The translations under genes were made by a program, and so were the position numbers. The notes beneath the pieces were generated by a model. It was given only the letters and a program-made list of their open reading frames with translations. It was not told the origin of the DNA and searched no databases. From positions 62,001 through 126,000 of the forward strand of contig NZ_VJNO01000008.1 of assembly GCF_007096885.1 (NCBI RefSeq): a stretch of DNA of 64,000 nucleotides. Direction: 5' to 3'. This DNA is from Streptomyces sp. 130 (lineage in GTDB: Bacteria; Actinomycetota; Actinomycetes; Streptomycetales; Streptomycetaceae). Of this stretch, positions 8,956-17,465 are shown piece by piece; positions within the stretch are counted from its first letter, which is position 1, and each line of letters begins with the position of its first letter.

Positions 8956-9480
8956 ATGTCAATCGGCCACACCTTGCTCGGGCTCCTGGAGTCCGGGCCA
9001 CGCCACGGTTACGACCTCAAGCGGACGTTCGACGAGAAGTTCGGACACGACCGCCCCCTGCACTACGGGCAGGTCTACTCGACCATGTCCCGGCTGCTGA
9101 AGAACGGCCTCGTCGAGGTCGACGGCGTGGAGAGCGGGGGCGGCCCCGAGCGCAAGCGGTACGCGATCACGGACGCCGGCATCACCGATGTCGCCACCTG
9201 GCTCGCGCGGCCCGAGAAGCCGGAGCCGTACCTCCAGTCGACCCTGTACACCAAGGTCGTCCTGGCCATGCTCACCGGCCGGGACGCGGGCGACGTGCTC
9301 GACGCCCAGCGCTCCGAGCACCTGCGCCTGATGCGCGTCCTCACCGACCGCAAGCGCCGCGGCGACCTCGCCGACCAGCTGATCTGCGACCACGCGCTGT
9401 TCCACCTCGAAGCCGATCTGCGCTGGCTGGAACTGACCGCCGCCCGCCTCGGCCGACTCCGGGAGGTTGTGGCCCCGTGA
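8956..9480 (+). CDS. PadR family transcriptional regulator
   Basis: 174 aa from ATG 8956 (an in-frame GTG at 8947 is possible). The PadR winged helix is clear: HTLLGLLESGPRHGYDLKRTFDE, then GQVYSTMSRLLKNGLVEVDG and KRYAITDAG. A C-terminal helical domain of the vinculin-like PadR type follows. The gene overlaps the ABC transporter ATPase by 4 nt (GTGA), so it almost surely controls the exporter. The palindrome directly upstream is its likely operator. PadR repressors are commonly released by small hydrophobic compounds; the inducer is unknown. Confidence 0.92.
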   Translation: MSIGHTLLGLLESGPRHGYDLKRTFDEKFGHDRPLHYGQVYSTMSRLLKNGLVEVDGVESGGGPERKRYAITDAGITDVATWLARPEKPEPYLQSTLYTKVVLAMLTGRDAGDVLDAQRSEHLRLMRVLTDRKRRGDLADQLICDHALFHLEADLRWLELTAARLGRLREVVAP

Positions 9481-10163
9481 CCCCCGCCGGCTCCCTGCTC
9501 TCCGCGCACGACCTGCGCAAGACCTACGGATCGACCCCCGCGCTCGACGGCGCCTCCTTCTCCGTCCACCCCGGCGAGGTCGTCGCCGTGATGGGCCCCT
9601 CCGGCTCCGGCAAGTCCACGCTGCTGCACTGCCTCGCCGGGATCATCACCCCGGACTCCGGCACCATCACCTACGCCGGCCGCGAGCTGTCCGCGATGTC
9701 CGACGCGGAGCGCAGCGCCCTGCGCCGCAGCGACTTCGGGTTCGTCTTCCAGTTCGGCCAGCTCGTGCCCGAGCTCACCTGCGTGGAGAACGTCGCCCTG
9801 CCGCTCCGGCTGAACGGCATCCGCCGCAAGGACGCCGAGCGCACCGCCCGCTCCTGGATGGAGCGCCTGGAGGTCGAGGACATCGGCGCCAAGCGCCCCG
9901 GCGAGGTCTCCGGCGGCCAGGGCCAGCGCGTCGCCGTGGCCCGCGCGCTCGCCGCGTCCCCGAAGGTGATCTTCGCGGACGAGCCGACCGGCGCCCTGGA
10001 CTCCCTCAACGGCGAGCGGGTCATGCAGCTGCTCACCGACGCCGCCCGCTCCGCCAACGTCGCGGTGGTCCTGGTGACCCACGAGGCCCGCGTCGCCGCC
10101 TACTCCGACCGCGACATCACCGTGCGCGACGGCCGGGCCCGCGACCTGGAGCACGCCGTATGA
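9477..10163 (+). CDS. ABC transporter ATP-binding protein (MacB/LolD type)
   Basis: 228 aa. Walker A GPSGSGKST, signature SGGQGQRVAVARAL and Walker B VIFADEPTGALDS are intact, as is the Q-loop in FVFQFGQLV. The ADEPTGALDS form is typical of ATPases that pair with FtsX-type permeases. It begins inside the padR stop and ends inside the start of the permease gene (both 4-nt overlaps), forming a padR-ATPase-permease operon. Confidence 0.95.
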   Translation: MTPAGSLLSAHDLRKTYGSTPALDGASFSVHPGEVVAVMGPSGSGKSTLLHCLAGIITPDSGTITYAGRELSAMSDAERSALRRSDFGFVFQFGQLVPELTCVENVALPLRLNGIRRKDAERTARSWMERLEVEDIGAKRPGEVSGGQGQRVAVARALAASPKVIFADEPTGALDSLNGERVMQLLTDAARSANVAVVLVTHEARVAAYSDRDITVRDGRARDLEHAV

Positions 10164-12559
10164 CGCTCCTGGACGAGAAGCGGACCCCGGCCCCGGCGCC
10201 CGCGCCGCCGCCGTCCCGCGCATCGCGCACCGCCCCCTGGCTGCGCGACCTCGCCCTCGGCGTCCGGTTCGCCGCCGCCGGCGGACGCGAGGGCTGGACC
10301 CGCACCCTGCTCACCGCCGTCGGCGTCGGCCTCGGCGTCACCCTGCTGTTCCTCGCCGCCTCCGTGCCGCACGCGCTCGACGCGCGCAACGACCGCGACA
10401 CGGCCCGCAGCGAGACCAGGATCTCCGAGAACCCGGACGCCCAGGGCAGGAAGTCCGACACCTCGGTCCTGCGGATCGGGGCGGACTCGGAGTACCACGA
10501 CCGCAGCATCAGCGGCTACCTGATGCGCGCGGAGGGCGCCCACCCGGTGCTCCCGCCGGGCATCGACGCCCTGCCCGCGGCCGGCGAGATGGTCGTCTCC
10601 CCCGCCCTGAAGGAGCTGCTGGACGACCCGGACAACGCCCTGCTCAGGGAGCGTTACCCGTACAAGATCACCGGCACCATCGCGGACGGCGGACTGCGCT
10701 CACCCAACGAACTGTGGTTCTACGCCGGCAGCGACACCCTGACCACGGCCTCGGGCGGCCACCGCGTCACCGGATACGGCGACCCCGAGCCGGCCCCGCC
10801 GCTCGCCCCGCTGCTCGTCGTGCTGGTGATCATGGGCTGCGTGGTGCTGCTCGCACCCGTCGCCATCTTCATCGCCACCGCCGTGCGCTTCGGCGGCGAC
10901 CGCCGCGACCGCCGGCTGGCCGCGCTGCGCCTGGTCGGTACGGACATCAGGTCGACCCGGCGGATCGCGGCGGGCGAGGCCCTGTTCGGCTCCGTGCTCG
11001 GTGTGCTCATCGGTCTCGTCCTCTTCCTGGTGGGGCGGCGGTTCGTGAGCCACATCGAGGTCTGGGACGTCAGCGCCTTCCCGGCGGACCTCGCCCCCGA
11101 CCCGCGGCTGTGCCTGCTCATCGCGTTCGCCGTGCCGCTGACCGCGGTGCTGGTCACGCTGTCCGCCATGCGCTCCGTGGCCATCGAGCCGCTCGGGGTC
11201 GTACGCAACGGCCGGGCCCGCAAGCGCCGTCTGTGGTGGCGGCTGGCGCTCCCCCTCGCAGGGCTCGGCCTGCTCGCGTTCGAGGGCCAGCCAGGCGAGT
11301 TCGAGGTCGTCGACCCGTACCCCATCGCCATCGGCGCGATCCTGGTCCTCCTCGGGCTCGCCCTGCTGCTGCCGTGGCTGGTCGAGGCGTGCGTGAACCG
11401 GCTGCGCGGCGGCCCGGTGCCCTGGCAGCTCGCCACCCGCAGGCTCCAGCTGAGCAGCGGGACCGCCTCCCGCGCGGTCAGCGGGGTCACCGTGGCGGTG
11501 GCCGGCGCGGTCGCCGTGCAGATGCTGTTCGCCTCGATGAACGCCGACTTCAACAAGGTCACCGGCCAGGACCCCAGCCGCGCCCAGTTCTACGCCGTGT
11601 CGCAGCAGGTCGGCGGCAACGCCGCCGTGGAGACCATCGAGGAGTTCCGCGCCACCAAGGGCGTCACCCAGGTCATCGGCATGGTCGAGGCGTACGTCAC
11701 CAAGCCCGGCACCTACTCCGACGACGAGGTCCAGCCCACCACCTCGCTGAACGTCGGTGACTGCGCCACCCTGCGCGAGGTCGCCCGCATCGACTCCTGC
11801 GAGGACGGCGACACCTTCGTCGTGCACCCCAGGAACGACAAGGAGATGGCCGACTGGGTGGACCAGACCGCCCGCAAGGGCAAGGAGGTCGAGTTCGAGT
11901 CGGGGAGCGGCAGGAAGCTGCGCTGGACCCTCCCCGCGGACGCGAAGACCGTCCTCAGCCGCAAGGACCCGGTCGGCGAGGACCGCTGGGGGATCATGGT
12001 CACACCGGGGGCGATCGACGCGACCACCCTGCCGGGCGCGAGCACCGTCTCGCAGATCCGCATCGACGAGAGCGTGCCGGACGCCGCCGAGTACGTACGC
12101 AACACGGCGGCCCGCATCGACCCCGGCATGCGCCTGGCCACCCTGACGTCCGTCTCGCGCGACCGGCAGTACGCCAGCGTCCAGACCGGTCTCCAGGTCG
12201 GCGCCACCGTCACGCTGCTGCTCATCGCCGCCTCCATGCTGGTCTCCCAGCTGGAACAGCTGCGCGAGCGCAAGCGGCTGCTGTCGGTCCTGGTCGCCTT
12301 CGGCACCCGTCGGGCCACCCTCGCCTGGTCGGTGCTCTGGCAGACCGCGCTCCCGGTCGTCATCGGGCTCGCGGTGGCGGTGGCCGGCGGCCTCTCGCTG
12401 GGCGCGGTGCTGTGCTGGATGGTCGACAAGCCGGTCGATGACTGGCTGGTGTTCCTGCCGCTGGCCGGGGCGGGCGGGGCGCTCATCCTGCTGGTCACGC
12501 TGCTGTCCCTGCCGCCGCTGTGGCGCATGATGCGCCCGGACGGGCTGCGCAGCGAGTGA
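10160..12559 (+). CDS. ABC transporter permease, FtsX/MacB type
   Basis: 799 aa from ATG 10160, overlapping the ATPase stop. One N-terminal membrane helix is followed by an extracytoplasmic region, then a block of helices with the FtsX-type segment RLAALRLVGTDIRSTRRIAAGEA. Two more helices lie around residue 450. A second extracytoplasmic domain precedes four C-terminal helices with RKRLLSVLVAFGTRRATLAW, the second FtsX core. Such proteins move lipids, peptides or antibiotics out, or transmit envelope signals. No substrate-specific motif is visible. Control by the adjacent PadR suggests export of a small toxic compound or peptide. Confidence 0.9.
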   Translation: MTLLDEKRTPAPAPAPPPSRASRTAPWLRDLALGVRFAAAGGREGWTRTLLTAVGVGLGVTLLFLAASVPHALDARNDRDTARSETRISENPDAQGRKSDTSVLRIGADSEYHDRSISGYLMRAEGAHPVLPPGIDALPAAGEMVVSPALKELLDDPDNALLRERYPYKITGTIADGGLRSPNELWFYAGSDTLTTASGGHRVTGYGDPEPAPPLAPLLVVLVIMGCVVLLAPVAIFIATAVRFGGDRRDRRLAALRLVGTDIRSTRRIAAGEALFGSVLGVLIGLVLFLVGRRFVSHIEVWDVSAFPADLAPDPRLCLLIAFAVPLTAVLVTLSAMRSVAIEPLGVVRNGRARKRRLWWRLALPLAGLGLLAFEGQPGEFEVVDPYPIAIGAILVLLGLALLLPWLVEACVNRLRGGPVPWQLATRRLQLSSGTASRAVSGVTVAVAGAVAVQMLFASMNADFNKVTGQDPSRAQFYAVSQQVGGNAAVETIEEFRATKGVTQVIGMVEAYVTKPGTYSDDEVQPTTSLNVGDCATLREVARIDSCEDGDTFVVHPRNDKEMADWVDQTARKGKEVEFESGSGRKLRWTLPADAKTVLSRKDPVGEDRWGIMVTPGAIDATTLPGASTVSQIRIDESVPDAAEYVRNTAARIDPGMRLATLTSVSRDRQYASVQTGLQVGATVTLLLIAASMLVSQLEQLRERKRLLSVLVAFGTRRATLAWSVLWQTALPVVIGLAVAVAGGLSLGAVLCWMVDKPVDDWLVFLPLAGAGGALILLVTLLSLPPLWRMMRPDGLRSE

Positions 12560-12570
12560 CACCGCACAGG

Positions 12571-12595
12571 GCGGCCGGACGTCAGCTCCGGCCGC
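12571..12595. terminator. convergent hairpin between permease and oxyR
   Basis: GCGGCCGGA (12571-12579) pairs perfectly with TCCGGCCGC (12587-12595). It overlaps the last codons of oxyR and follows the permease stop, so it may end both transcripts. Confidence 0.55.
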
Positions 12596-13547
12596 TCTCC
12601 GTCACGCGTACGGGCAACGCCCGCATCGCCTCGCGCAGCGCCGCCGCCAGCTCCTCGAACTCCTCCTGCCGGGCCGCCCCGGTCCGCATCGCCAGCGCCA
12701 CCCGCCGGGAGGGGGCCGGGTCCGTGAAGTACCCGGTGGTCAGCGCCTCGTTGCGGGCGGTCTCGACGGTGACCGCGGTGCGCGGCAGCAGCGTCACACC
12801 GAGGCCCCCGGCCACCAGCTGGACCAGCGTGGAGAGCCCGGCCGCGGTCGTGGTGACCGGGGCGCCCTCCGCGCGGCCGGCCTCGCGGCAGATGTCGAGC
12901 GCCTGGTCCCGCAGGCAGTGCCCCTCGTCCAGCAGCAGCAGCGGCAGCTCCCGCAGCGCGTCGCGGGGGATGTCGGCGCGCCCGCCGAGCGGGTGGCCTC
13001 GGTCCATGACCAGCACGAAGTCCTCGTCGAAGAGCGGGAGCTCGGTGACCCCGGGGACCCCGAGGGGCACGGCGAGCAGCAGCAGGTCGAGCCGTCCGGC
13101 GCCCAGCCCCTCGATCAGCGAGGAGGTCTGCTCCTCGTGCACCTGGAGGTCGAGGGCCGGATAGCGCTCGTGGACCAGCCGCAGCACGGCCGGCAGCAGA
13201 TACGGGGCGACGGTCGGGATCACGCCGAGCCTGAGCACCCCGGTGAAGGGCGCGCGGACCGCCACGGCCTCCTCCATCAGCTCGCCGACGGCGTCGAGCA
13301 CGACGCGCGCCCGCACCGCGAGCCGTTCCCCGGCGGGCGAGAGGAGCACCTTGCGCGTCGTACGCTCGATGAGCTGGACACCCAGTGCCTCCTCCAGCGC
13401 GGACACGGCCCCGGAGAGCGCGGGCTGACTCATCCCGATTGCGGCCGCCGCGTCCCGGAAGTGCAGATGTTCGGCGACGGCGGCGAAGGCGCGCAGCTGC
13501 GAGAGGCTGGGCTGTTTGAGCCGGTTGCCCGGATTGCTCTGCACCAC
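12582..13547 (-). CDS. oxyR: LysR-type hydrogen peroxide sensor OxyR
   Basis: 321 aa LysR regulator. The N-terminal HTH reads PSLSQLRAFAAVAEHLHFRDAAAAIGMSQ. The regulatory domain contains GHCLRDQALDIC, two Cys nine residues apart, the spacing of the redox pair in OxyR. Together with divergent ahpC-ahpD this makes a peroxide-sensing activator very likely. GTG 13547 follows GGAGG by 9 nt. The open frame continues much further upstream, but that is chance in GC-rich DNA. A 19-bp palindrome overlaps its ribosome-binding site. Confidence 0.95.
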   Translation of the reverse strand: MVQSNPGNRLKQPSLSQLRAFAAVAEHLHFRDAAAAIGMSQPALSGAVSALEEALGVQLIERTTRKVLLSPAGERLAVRARVVLDAVGELMEEAVAVRAPFTGVLRLGVIPTVAPYLLPAVLRLVHERYPALDLQVHEEQTSSLIEGLGAGRLDLLLLAVPLGVPGVTELPLFDEDFVLVMDRGHPLGGRADIPRDALRELPLLLLDEGHCLRDQALDICREAGRAEGAPVTTTAAGLSTLVQLVAGGLGVTLLPRTAVTVETARNEALTTGYFTDPAPSRRVALAMRTGAARQEEFEELAAALREAMRALPVRVTESGRS

Positions 13548-13566
13548 TGATAGGTACCTCCGATCA
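13548..13566. promoter_or_regulatory. palindrome in the oxyR-ahpC intergenic region
   Basis: TGATAGG - TACCT - CCGATCA, an inverted repeat with 6 of 7 arm positions matching. It covers the oxyR ribosome-binding site within the 132-bp divergent promoter region. OxyR binding and autoregulation at oxyR-ahpC is established in Streptomyces; that this exact palindrome is the site is inference. Confidence 0.45.
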
Positions 13567-13679
13567 TCACGACCGAGTGTAGCTATTTCCGTGATCAATG
13601 CACTCTGTGCCATGGTGGAGATCGTCCAACCCTCAGGAACTCCCTCAAAAAGGGAGAACCTACGCTGCAAGGAGAGCGC

Positions 13680-14234
13680 GTGCTCACTGTCGGTGACAAG
13701 TTCCCCGAGTTCGACCTGACCGCCTGTGTGTCGCTGGAGAGCGGCAAGGAGTTCGAGCAGATCAACCACAAGACCTACGAGGGTCAGTGGAAGATCGTCT
13801 TCGCGTGGCCGAAGGACTTCACCTTCGTGTGCCCCACCGAGATCGCCGCCTTCGGGAAGCTGAACGACGAGTTCGCCGACCGTGACGCCCAGATCCTCGG
13901 CTTCTCCGGCGACTCCGAGTTCGTGCACCACGCCTGGCGCAAGGACCACCCGGACCTGACCGACCTGCCCTTCCCGATGATGGCCGACTCGAAGCACGAG
14001 CTGATGCGTGCCCTCGGCATCGAGGGCGAGGACGGCTTCGCGCAGCGCGCCGTCTTCATCGTGGACCAGAACAACGAGATCCAGTTCACCATGGTGACCG
14101 CCGGTTCCGTGGGCCGTAACCCCAAGGAGGTCCTGCGGGTCCTCGACGCCCTGCAGACCGACGAGCTGTGCCCCTGCAACTGGACCAAGGGCGAGAGCAC
14201 CCTGGACCCGGTCGCGCTCCTCTCGGGCGAGTGA
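13680..14234 (+). CDS. ahpC: alkyl hydroperoxide reductase peroxiredoxin AhpC
   Basis: 184 aa cytoplasmic 2-Cys peroxiredoxin that reduces H2O2, organic peroxides and peroxynitrite. The peroxidatic Cys is in DFTFVCPTEI (near residue 45) and the resolving Cys in the ELCPCNW motif. GTG 13680 follows AAGGAGAG. It is divergent from oxyR and 12 bp upstream of ahpD, the partner that recycles it in actinobacteria (in place of AhpF). Confidence 0.97.
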   Translation: MLTVGDKFPEFDLTACVSLESGKEFEQINHKTYEGQWKIVFAWPKDFTFVCPTEIAAFGKLNDEFADRDAQILGFSGDSEFVHHAWRKDHPDLTDLPFPMMADSKHELMRALGIEGEDGFAQRAVFIVDQNNEIQFTMVTAGSVGRNPKEVLRVLDALQTDELCPCNWTKGESTLDPVALLSGE

Positions 14235-14246
14235 GCTGATAACGAC

Positions 14247-14780
14247 ATGGCTCTCGACGAACTGAAGTCCGCCATACCGGACTTCGCCAAGGACCTGAAG
14301 CTGAACCTCGGTTCGGTCATCGGCAACAGCGAACTCCCGCAGCAGCAGCTCTGGGGCACCGTCCTGGCCTGCGCGATCGCCTCGCGCTCGCCGAAGGTGC
14401 TGCGCGAGCTGGAGCCGGAGGCGAAGGCCAACCTCTCCGCGGAGGCGTACACCGCCGCGAAGTCGGCCGCCGCCATCATGGCGATGAACAACGTCTTCTA
14501 CCGCACCCGCCACCTCCTCTCGGACCCCGAGTACGGGAACCTGCGCGCGGGCCTGCGGATGAACGTCATCGGCAAGCCGGGCGTGGAGAAGGTCGACTTC
14601 GAGCTGTGGTCGCTCGCCGTCTCCGCGATCAACGGCTGCGGCCAGTGCCTCGACTCGCACGAGCAGGTGCTCCGCAAGGCCGGCGTGGACCGCGAGACCA
14701 TCCAGGAAGCCGTCAAGATCGCCTCGGTGATCCAGGCGGTGGGTGTGACCCTCGAAGCCGAGGCCGTGCTCGCCGAGTAG
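14247..14780 (+). CDS. ahpD: alkyl hydroperoxide reductase subunit AhpD
   Basis: 177 aa, all-helical AhpD/carboxymuconolactone decarboxylase fold. The redox CxxC is in [10 protein letters not shown], with the conserved His two residues after the second Cys-Leu-Asp. A Glu-rich helix precedes it. AhpD passes electrons to AhpC, in mycobacteria from lipoamide-carrying dihydrolipoamide acyltransferase. It is co-transcribed with ahpC. Confidence 0.96.
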   Translation: MALDELKSAIPDFAKDLKLNLGSVIGNSELPQQQLWGTVLACAIASRSPKVLRELEPEAKANLSAEAYTAAKSAAAIMAMNNVFYRTRHLLSDPEYGNLRAGLRMNVIGKPGVEKVDFELWSLAVSAINGCGQCLDSHEQVLRKAGVDRETIQEAVKIASVIQAVGVTLEAEAVLAE

Positions 14781-14801
14781 TCGCCGTACCCTGAATACGG
14801 A

Positions 14802-14842
14802 GAAGGGCCCCGAGGACGACCGACCGTCCGAGGGGTCCTTCT
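14802..14842 (+). terminator. terminator after ahpCD
   Basis: GAAGGGCCCCGAGGACG can fold with CGTCCGAGGGGTCCTTC (14 of 17 pairs plus a G-U) around a short loop and is followed by TTCC. Confidence 0.65.
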
Positions 14843-14857
14843 TCCTGCGCGTACGCG

Positions 14858-16231
14858 TTACGAGGCGTCCGGCGGCGGTTCGTCCCCGCTCTTCTCGGGC
14901 GCCGGGCCCGGGCCGGCCGCCGGCGCCGCGTCGAGCGCGGTCGACCCGTGCGGGGGCGGCGAGTGACGGCGCGACTCCTCCTGCCCGTACGACCGCAGAT
15001 AGCCGACCACCGTATTGGTCACCGCGACCAGCGGCACCGCCACCACCGCGCCGCCGATCCCGGCGATCATGCCGCCCGCCGCGACCGAGAGCACCACGGC
15101 CAGCGGGTGCACCCGCACCGCCCGGCCCAGGATGAACGGCTGGAGGACGTGGCCCTCGATCTGCTGCACGGCGAGGACCACGGCCAGCACCATGAGCGCG
15201 GTGAACACGCCCTCCGTGACCAGGGCGACGACCACCGCCAGCGCCCCGGAGACCACCGCGCCGACGAGCGGGATGAAGGCGAACAGGAAGATGAAGACGG
15301 CCAGCGGCACCGCCATCGGCACGTTGAGGAAGTAGATCCCGAGCCCGATGAAGATCGCGTCGATCAGGGCCACGATGACCGTGCCTCGCACATAGGCGGT
15401 CAGCGTCCGCCAGGCCCGCGGACCTGCCCCGGCGACCCCGGGCCTCGCCTGCGCGGGCACCAGCTTGAGCACCCACTGCCAGATGCGCGCGCCGTCGTAG
15501 AGCAGGAAGAGCGTCGAGAACATCGCGAGCAGCGCGCCGGTCATGAACTCCACGACCACGGTGACGCCCTGGAGGCCGGCGGAGGTGATGGCCTCGGTGT
15601 TGGTGCCGACGGTGTCGCTGAGGTTCTTGGCGATGTCGTTGATCTGCTTGTCGGTCACATGGAACGGACTGGCCAGGAGCCAGTTCTTGAGGTCGTCGAT
15701 CCCCTTCGTCACCTTGTCGGACAGGGTGTCGATGTTGTCCATGACCTGCCACACCACGAACCAGCCGACCAGGCCCATGATGACGAAGCCGGAGATCGCG
15801 GTGACGGCGGTCGCCAGGCCCCTCGGCAGCCCGTGGCGCCGCAGCCGGGCGACGGTCGGCTGGAGCAGCGCGGTGACGAGCAGCGCGGCGACGAAGGCCA
15901 GCACGACCAGTTGCACGGCGCTGATGACCCGCATCAGCACCCACAGGGTCCCCGCCAGCACCAGCAGCCGCCAGCCCGCCTCGGCCGCGACCCGCATCCC
16001 CCATGGGATCGCCGCGACCGGGTCGGGGCGCGCGGCCACGGTGGGCGCGTAGGTGGGCGGGGCGGGGACCTGGTCGACGTGGGCGGGCTCGCCCTTTCCC
16101 GCCTCCGCCGGGCCCGTGCCCCCGAGGAGGGGGTCGTCGGCCTCCGACTCGGCCCGTCGTTCGTCAAGACGCTCGCTCAGCCTGCTCAGCTCAGCACCCA
16201 GTTGTCCGAGCCACCCCGGCAGTTTCGACAT
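14858..16231 (-). CDS. AI-2E family (TqsA/PerM-like) membrane transporter
   Basis: 457 aa. An N-terminal hydrophilic region (first ~95 residues, Pro-rich) precedes about eight membrane helices. The segment FAFIPLVGAVVSGALAV and the following EGHVLQPFILGRAVRVHPLAVVL are the conserved signatures of the AI-2E/PerM family. Family members export small signals or act as Na+/H+ antiporters; the role here cannot be told. ATG 16231 is preceded by GAGGAAC. The C-terminal tail is Pro/Ala-rich and disordered. Confidence 0.88.
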   Translation of the reverse strand: MSKLPGWLGQLGAELSRLSERLDERRAESEADDPLLGGTGPAEAGKGEPAHVDQVPAPPTYAPTVAARPDPVAAIPWGMRVAAEAGWRLLVLAGTLWVLMRVISAVQLVVLAFVAALLVTALLQPTVARLRRHGLPRGLATAVTAISGFVIMGLVGWFVVWQVMDNIDTLSDKVTKGIDDLKNWLLASPFHVTDKQINDIAKNLSDTVGTNTEAITSAGLQGVTVVVEFMTGALLAMFSTLFLLYDGARIWQWVLKLVPAQARPGVAGAGPRAWRTLTAYVRGTVIVALIDAIFIGLGIYFLNVPMAVPLAVFIFLFAFIPLVGAVVSGALAVVVALVTEGVFTALMVLAVVLAVQQIEGHVLQPFILGRAVRVHPLAVVLSVAAGGMIAGIGGAVVAVPLVAVTNTVVGYLRSYGQEESRRHSPPPHGSTALDAAPAAGPGPAPEKSGDEPPPDAS

Positions 16232-16300
16232 AGCTGTTCCTCTACCCCCGTCCGCTCTCCCCACCGCTCCCCCGGGAGCGTTCCGCACGACCGTACACGC

Positions 16301-16337
16301 GTGAAGCCCCCCACCGAAGGACGGCGAGGGGCTTCAC
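16301..16337 (-). terminator. terminator of the transglycosylase gene
   Basis: GTGAAGCCCC (16301-16310) pairs perfectly with GGGGCTTCAC (16328-16337), 26 bp past the stop codon on the minus strand. Confidence 0.75.
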
Positions 16338-16362
16338 GGGGTTGAGCTTGTGAACCCTGGTT

Positions 16363-17076
16363 CTAGTACCAGTGGTTGGCCTGCCAGAAGGACCAGGCGG
16401 CGCACGGGCTGCCGTAGCGCGAGCTGTTCATGTAGCTGAGGCCCCACTTGATCTGGGTGGCCGGGTTGGTCATCCAGTCGGCACCGGCCGAAGCCATCTT
16501 GGAGCCGGGCAGCGCCTGGACGAGACCGTAGGCGCCCGAGGACGGGTTGCTCGCCCGGTAGTTCCAGCTCGACTCGACGTTCACGATGTTGCTGAAGCAC
16601 TGGAACTGGTCGGCCGGCACGATCTGGCGCGCGATGGCCTGCACCTCGGCCACGGTGTACGAGCCCTGGACGGCGAACGACGCGGTGGAGCGGACCTCGG
16701 AGCGGCTTGCGCGCTCGCGCTCCTTGCGGTCCTTCTCCTGCTGGCGCTCGCGCTCCAGCTTGTCCTCGGCGGCCTTCTTCTTGGACTTCGCGTCCTTGGC
16801 GGCCTGGACGCGGGCGGTCTCCTCCGCGGACTTCTTCGCGGCGGCGTCGGCGGCGGACGCCTGGGCGTCGGCCTGCTGCGTCAGCGAAGCGGTCTGGACC
16901 TGGGCCTGCTGGCCCGCGGGGATGTCTGCGAGCAGCGTGGTGTCGGCTGCGGTCGCCTCGAAGTTGTTGTCGTCGGCAGCAGGGGTGCTGCCCGATGCAA
17001 CGCCTACGACGGCGCCTACGGTGGTGACCGCGGTGGCGGATGCCACGGCGAACCCCCGGACCGAAATCCGGCTCAC
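16363..17076 (-). CDS. secreted lytic-transglycosylase-like protein with coiled-coil linker
   Basis: 237 aa from GTG 17076, which has GGAAGG 7 nt upstream; ATG 17094 is an alternative. A signal peptide (SRISVRGFAVASATAVTTVG) is followed by a linker of Ala/Lys/Glu/Arg repeats (KDAKSKKKAAEDKLERERQQ) that should form a coiled coil. The C-terminal ~85 residues form an SLT-like lysozyme fold: FSNIVNVESSWNYRASNP, SGAYGLVQALPGSKMASAG, NPATQIKWGLSYMNSSRYG. The Glu in NVESSW is the expected catalytic acid. It probably cuts peptidoglycan glycan strands during growth or germination. A long structured leader suggests RNA-level control. Confidence 0.88.
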   Translation of the reverse strand: MSRISVRGFAVASATAVTTVGAVVGVASGSTPAADDNNFEATAADTTLLADIPAGQQAQVQTASLTQQADAQASAADAAAKKSAEETARVQAAKDAKSKKKAAEDKLERERQQEKDRKERERASRSEVRSTASFAVQGSYTVAEVQAIARQIVPADQFQCFSNIVNVESSWNYRASNPSSGAYGLVQALPGSKMASAGADWMTNPATQIKWGLSYMNSSRYGSPCAAWSFWQANHWY

Positions 17077-17094
17077 ACGGTGTCCTTCCAGCAT

Positions 17095-17201
17095 CGCCCG
17101 CTTAGGTGACCTCGCGGGCGCAATCGTGCCCCTGGCACTGGCCTCCCTACTGCTTGGGTCACGGGAGGCACGGGCCCGGTGGGCGGCTTCCCGGGGGAAG
17201 C
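17095..17201 (-). ncRNA. structured 5' leader with predicted kissing hairpins (cis-regulatory RNA candidate)
   Basis: Upstream of the transglycosylase gene on the minus strand are several perfect stems. Hairpin A uses GCCTCCC/GGGAGGC (17163-17169 with 17141-17147). Hairpin C is GTGCC-3 nt-GGCAC (17126-17138). Hairpin B uses CGCCCGC/GCGGGCG (17114-17120 with 17095-17101). The 15-nt loop of A contains GTGACC and the 12-nt loop of B contains GGTCAC, exactly complementary, so a 6-bp loop-loop contact can form. A fourth hairpin (GCTTCCC/GGGAAGC) spans 17186-17201. The ribosome-binding site lies just past hairpin B. It does not show the conserved blocks of the c-di-AMP (ydaO) riboswitch that precedes many such genes. 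Confidence 0.6.
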
Positions 17202-17465
17202 GCCGCGTGGTGCTCGCGGGCGGCATACGGACGGCGGTTGTTGAGTTGTGTGGTGCGTGGCGCCTCTGGAGGTGCCGGTGTGCCGTATGCGGGGCCTGAC
17301 GGAAGCAAGACTCTGCCGGAACGGGACCGCGGGAAGCAATTCTCCGTTGCGTGTGAAAGGTCACACCTCGTTTGGCGGACCCGAATTTCGGAAAAGGCGC
17401 CGTGACACGCCGCCGCCCGGCTAGGCTGCTTGGCCCGCCGGGCGGCGTCAACGTCCCAACCCGTA
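17202..17465 (-). other. distal leader/promoter region of the transglycosylase gene
   Basis: No gene is supported here. It holds a further 8-bp hairpin (17259-17266 with 17269-17276, one G-T wobble). A Crp-like palindrome at 17351-17366 is listed separately. The transcription start must lie in this stretch or beyond. Confidence 0.5.
17351..17366. promoter_or_regulatory. Crp-like palindrome upstream of the transglycosylase gene
   Basis: GTGTGA-AAGG-TCACAC is a perfect 6-bp inverted repeat. It also fits the GTG-N6-GNCAC pattern described for Streptomyces Crp (GTG 17351-17353, GTCAC 17360-17364). Crp controls germination and wall-related genes in Streptomyces, so the placement is sensible. Binding is inferred, not shown. 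Confidence 0.45.

Noticed and set aside
9467..12559. single fused ABC ATPase-permease protein
   Set aside because: The ATPase uses another frame with intact Walker motifs and its own stop; the permease starts at ATG 10160, giving two overlapping genes.
12582..16004. 1140-codon minus-strand frame joining oxyR to the AI-2E region
   Set aside because: Only the last 321 codons match a family (LysR); the rest is antisense to ahpC/ahpD or out of frame with the transporter.
17095..17465. c-di-AMP (ydaO) riboswitch before the transglycosylase gene
   Set aside because: Expected in this context, but the conserved sequence blocks of that riboswitch are not visible; the local kissing-hairpin structure is different.
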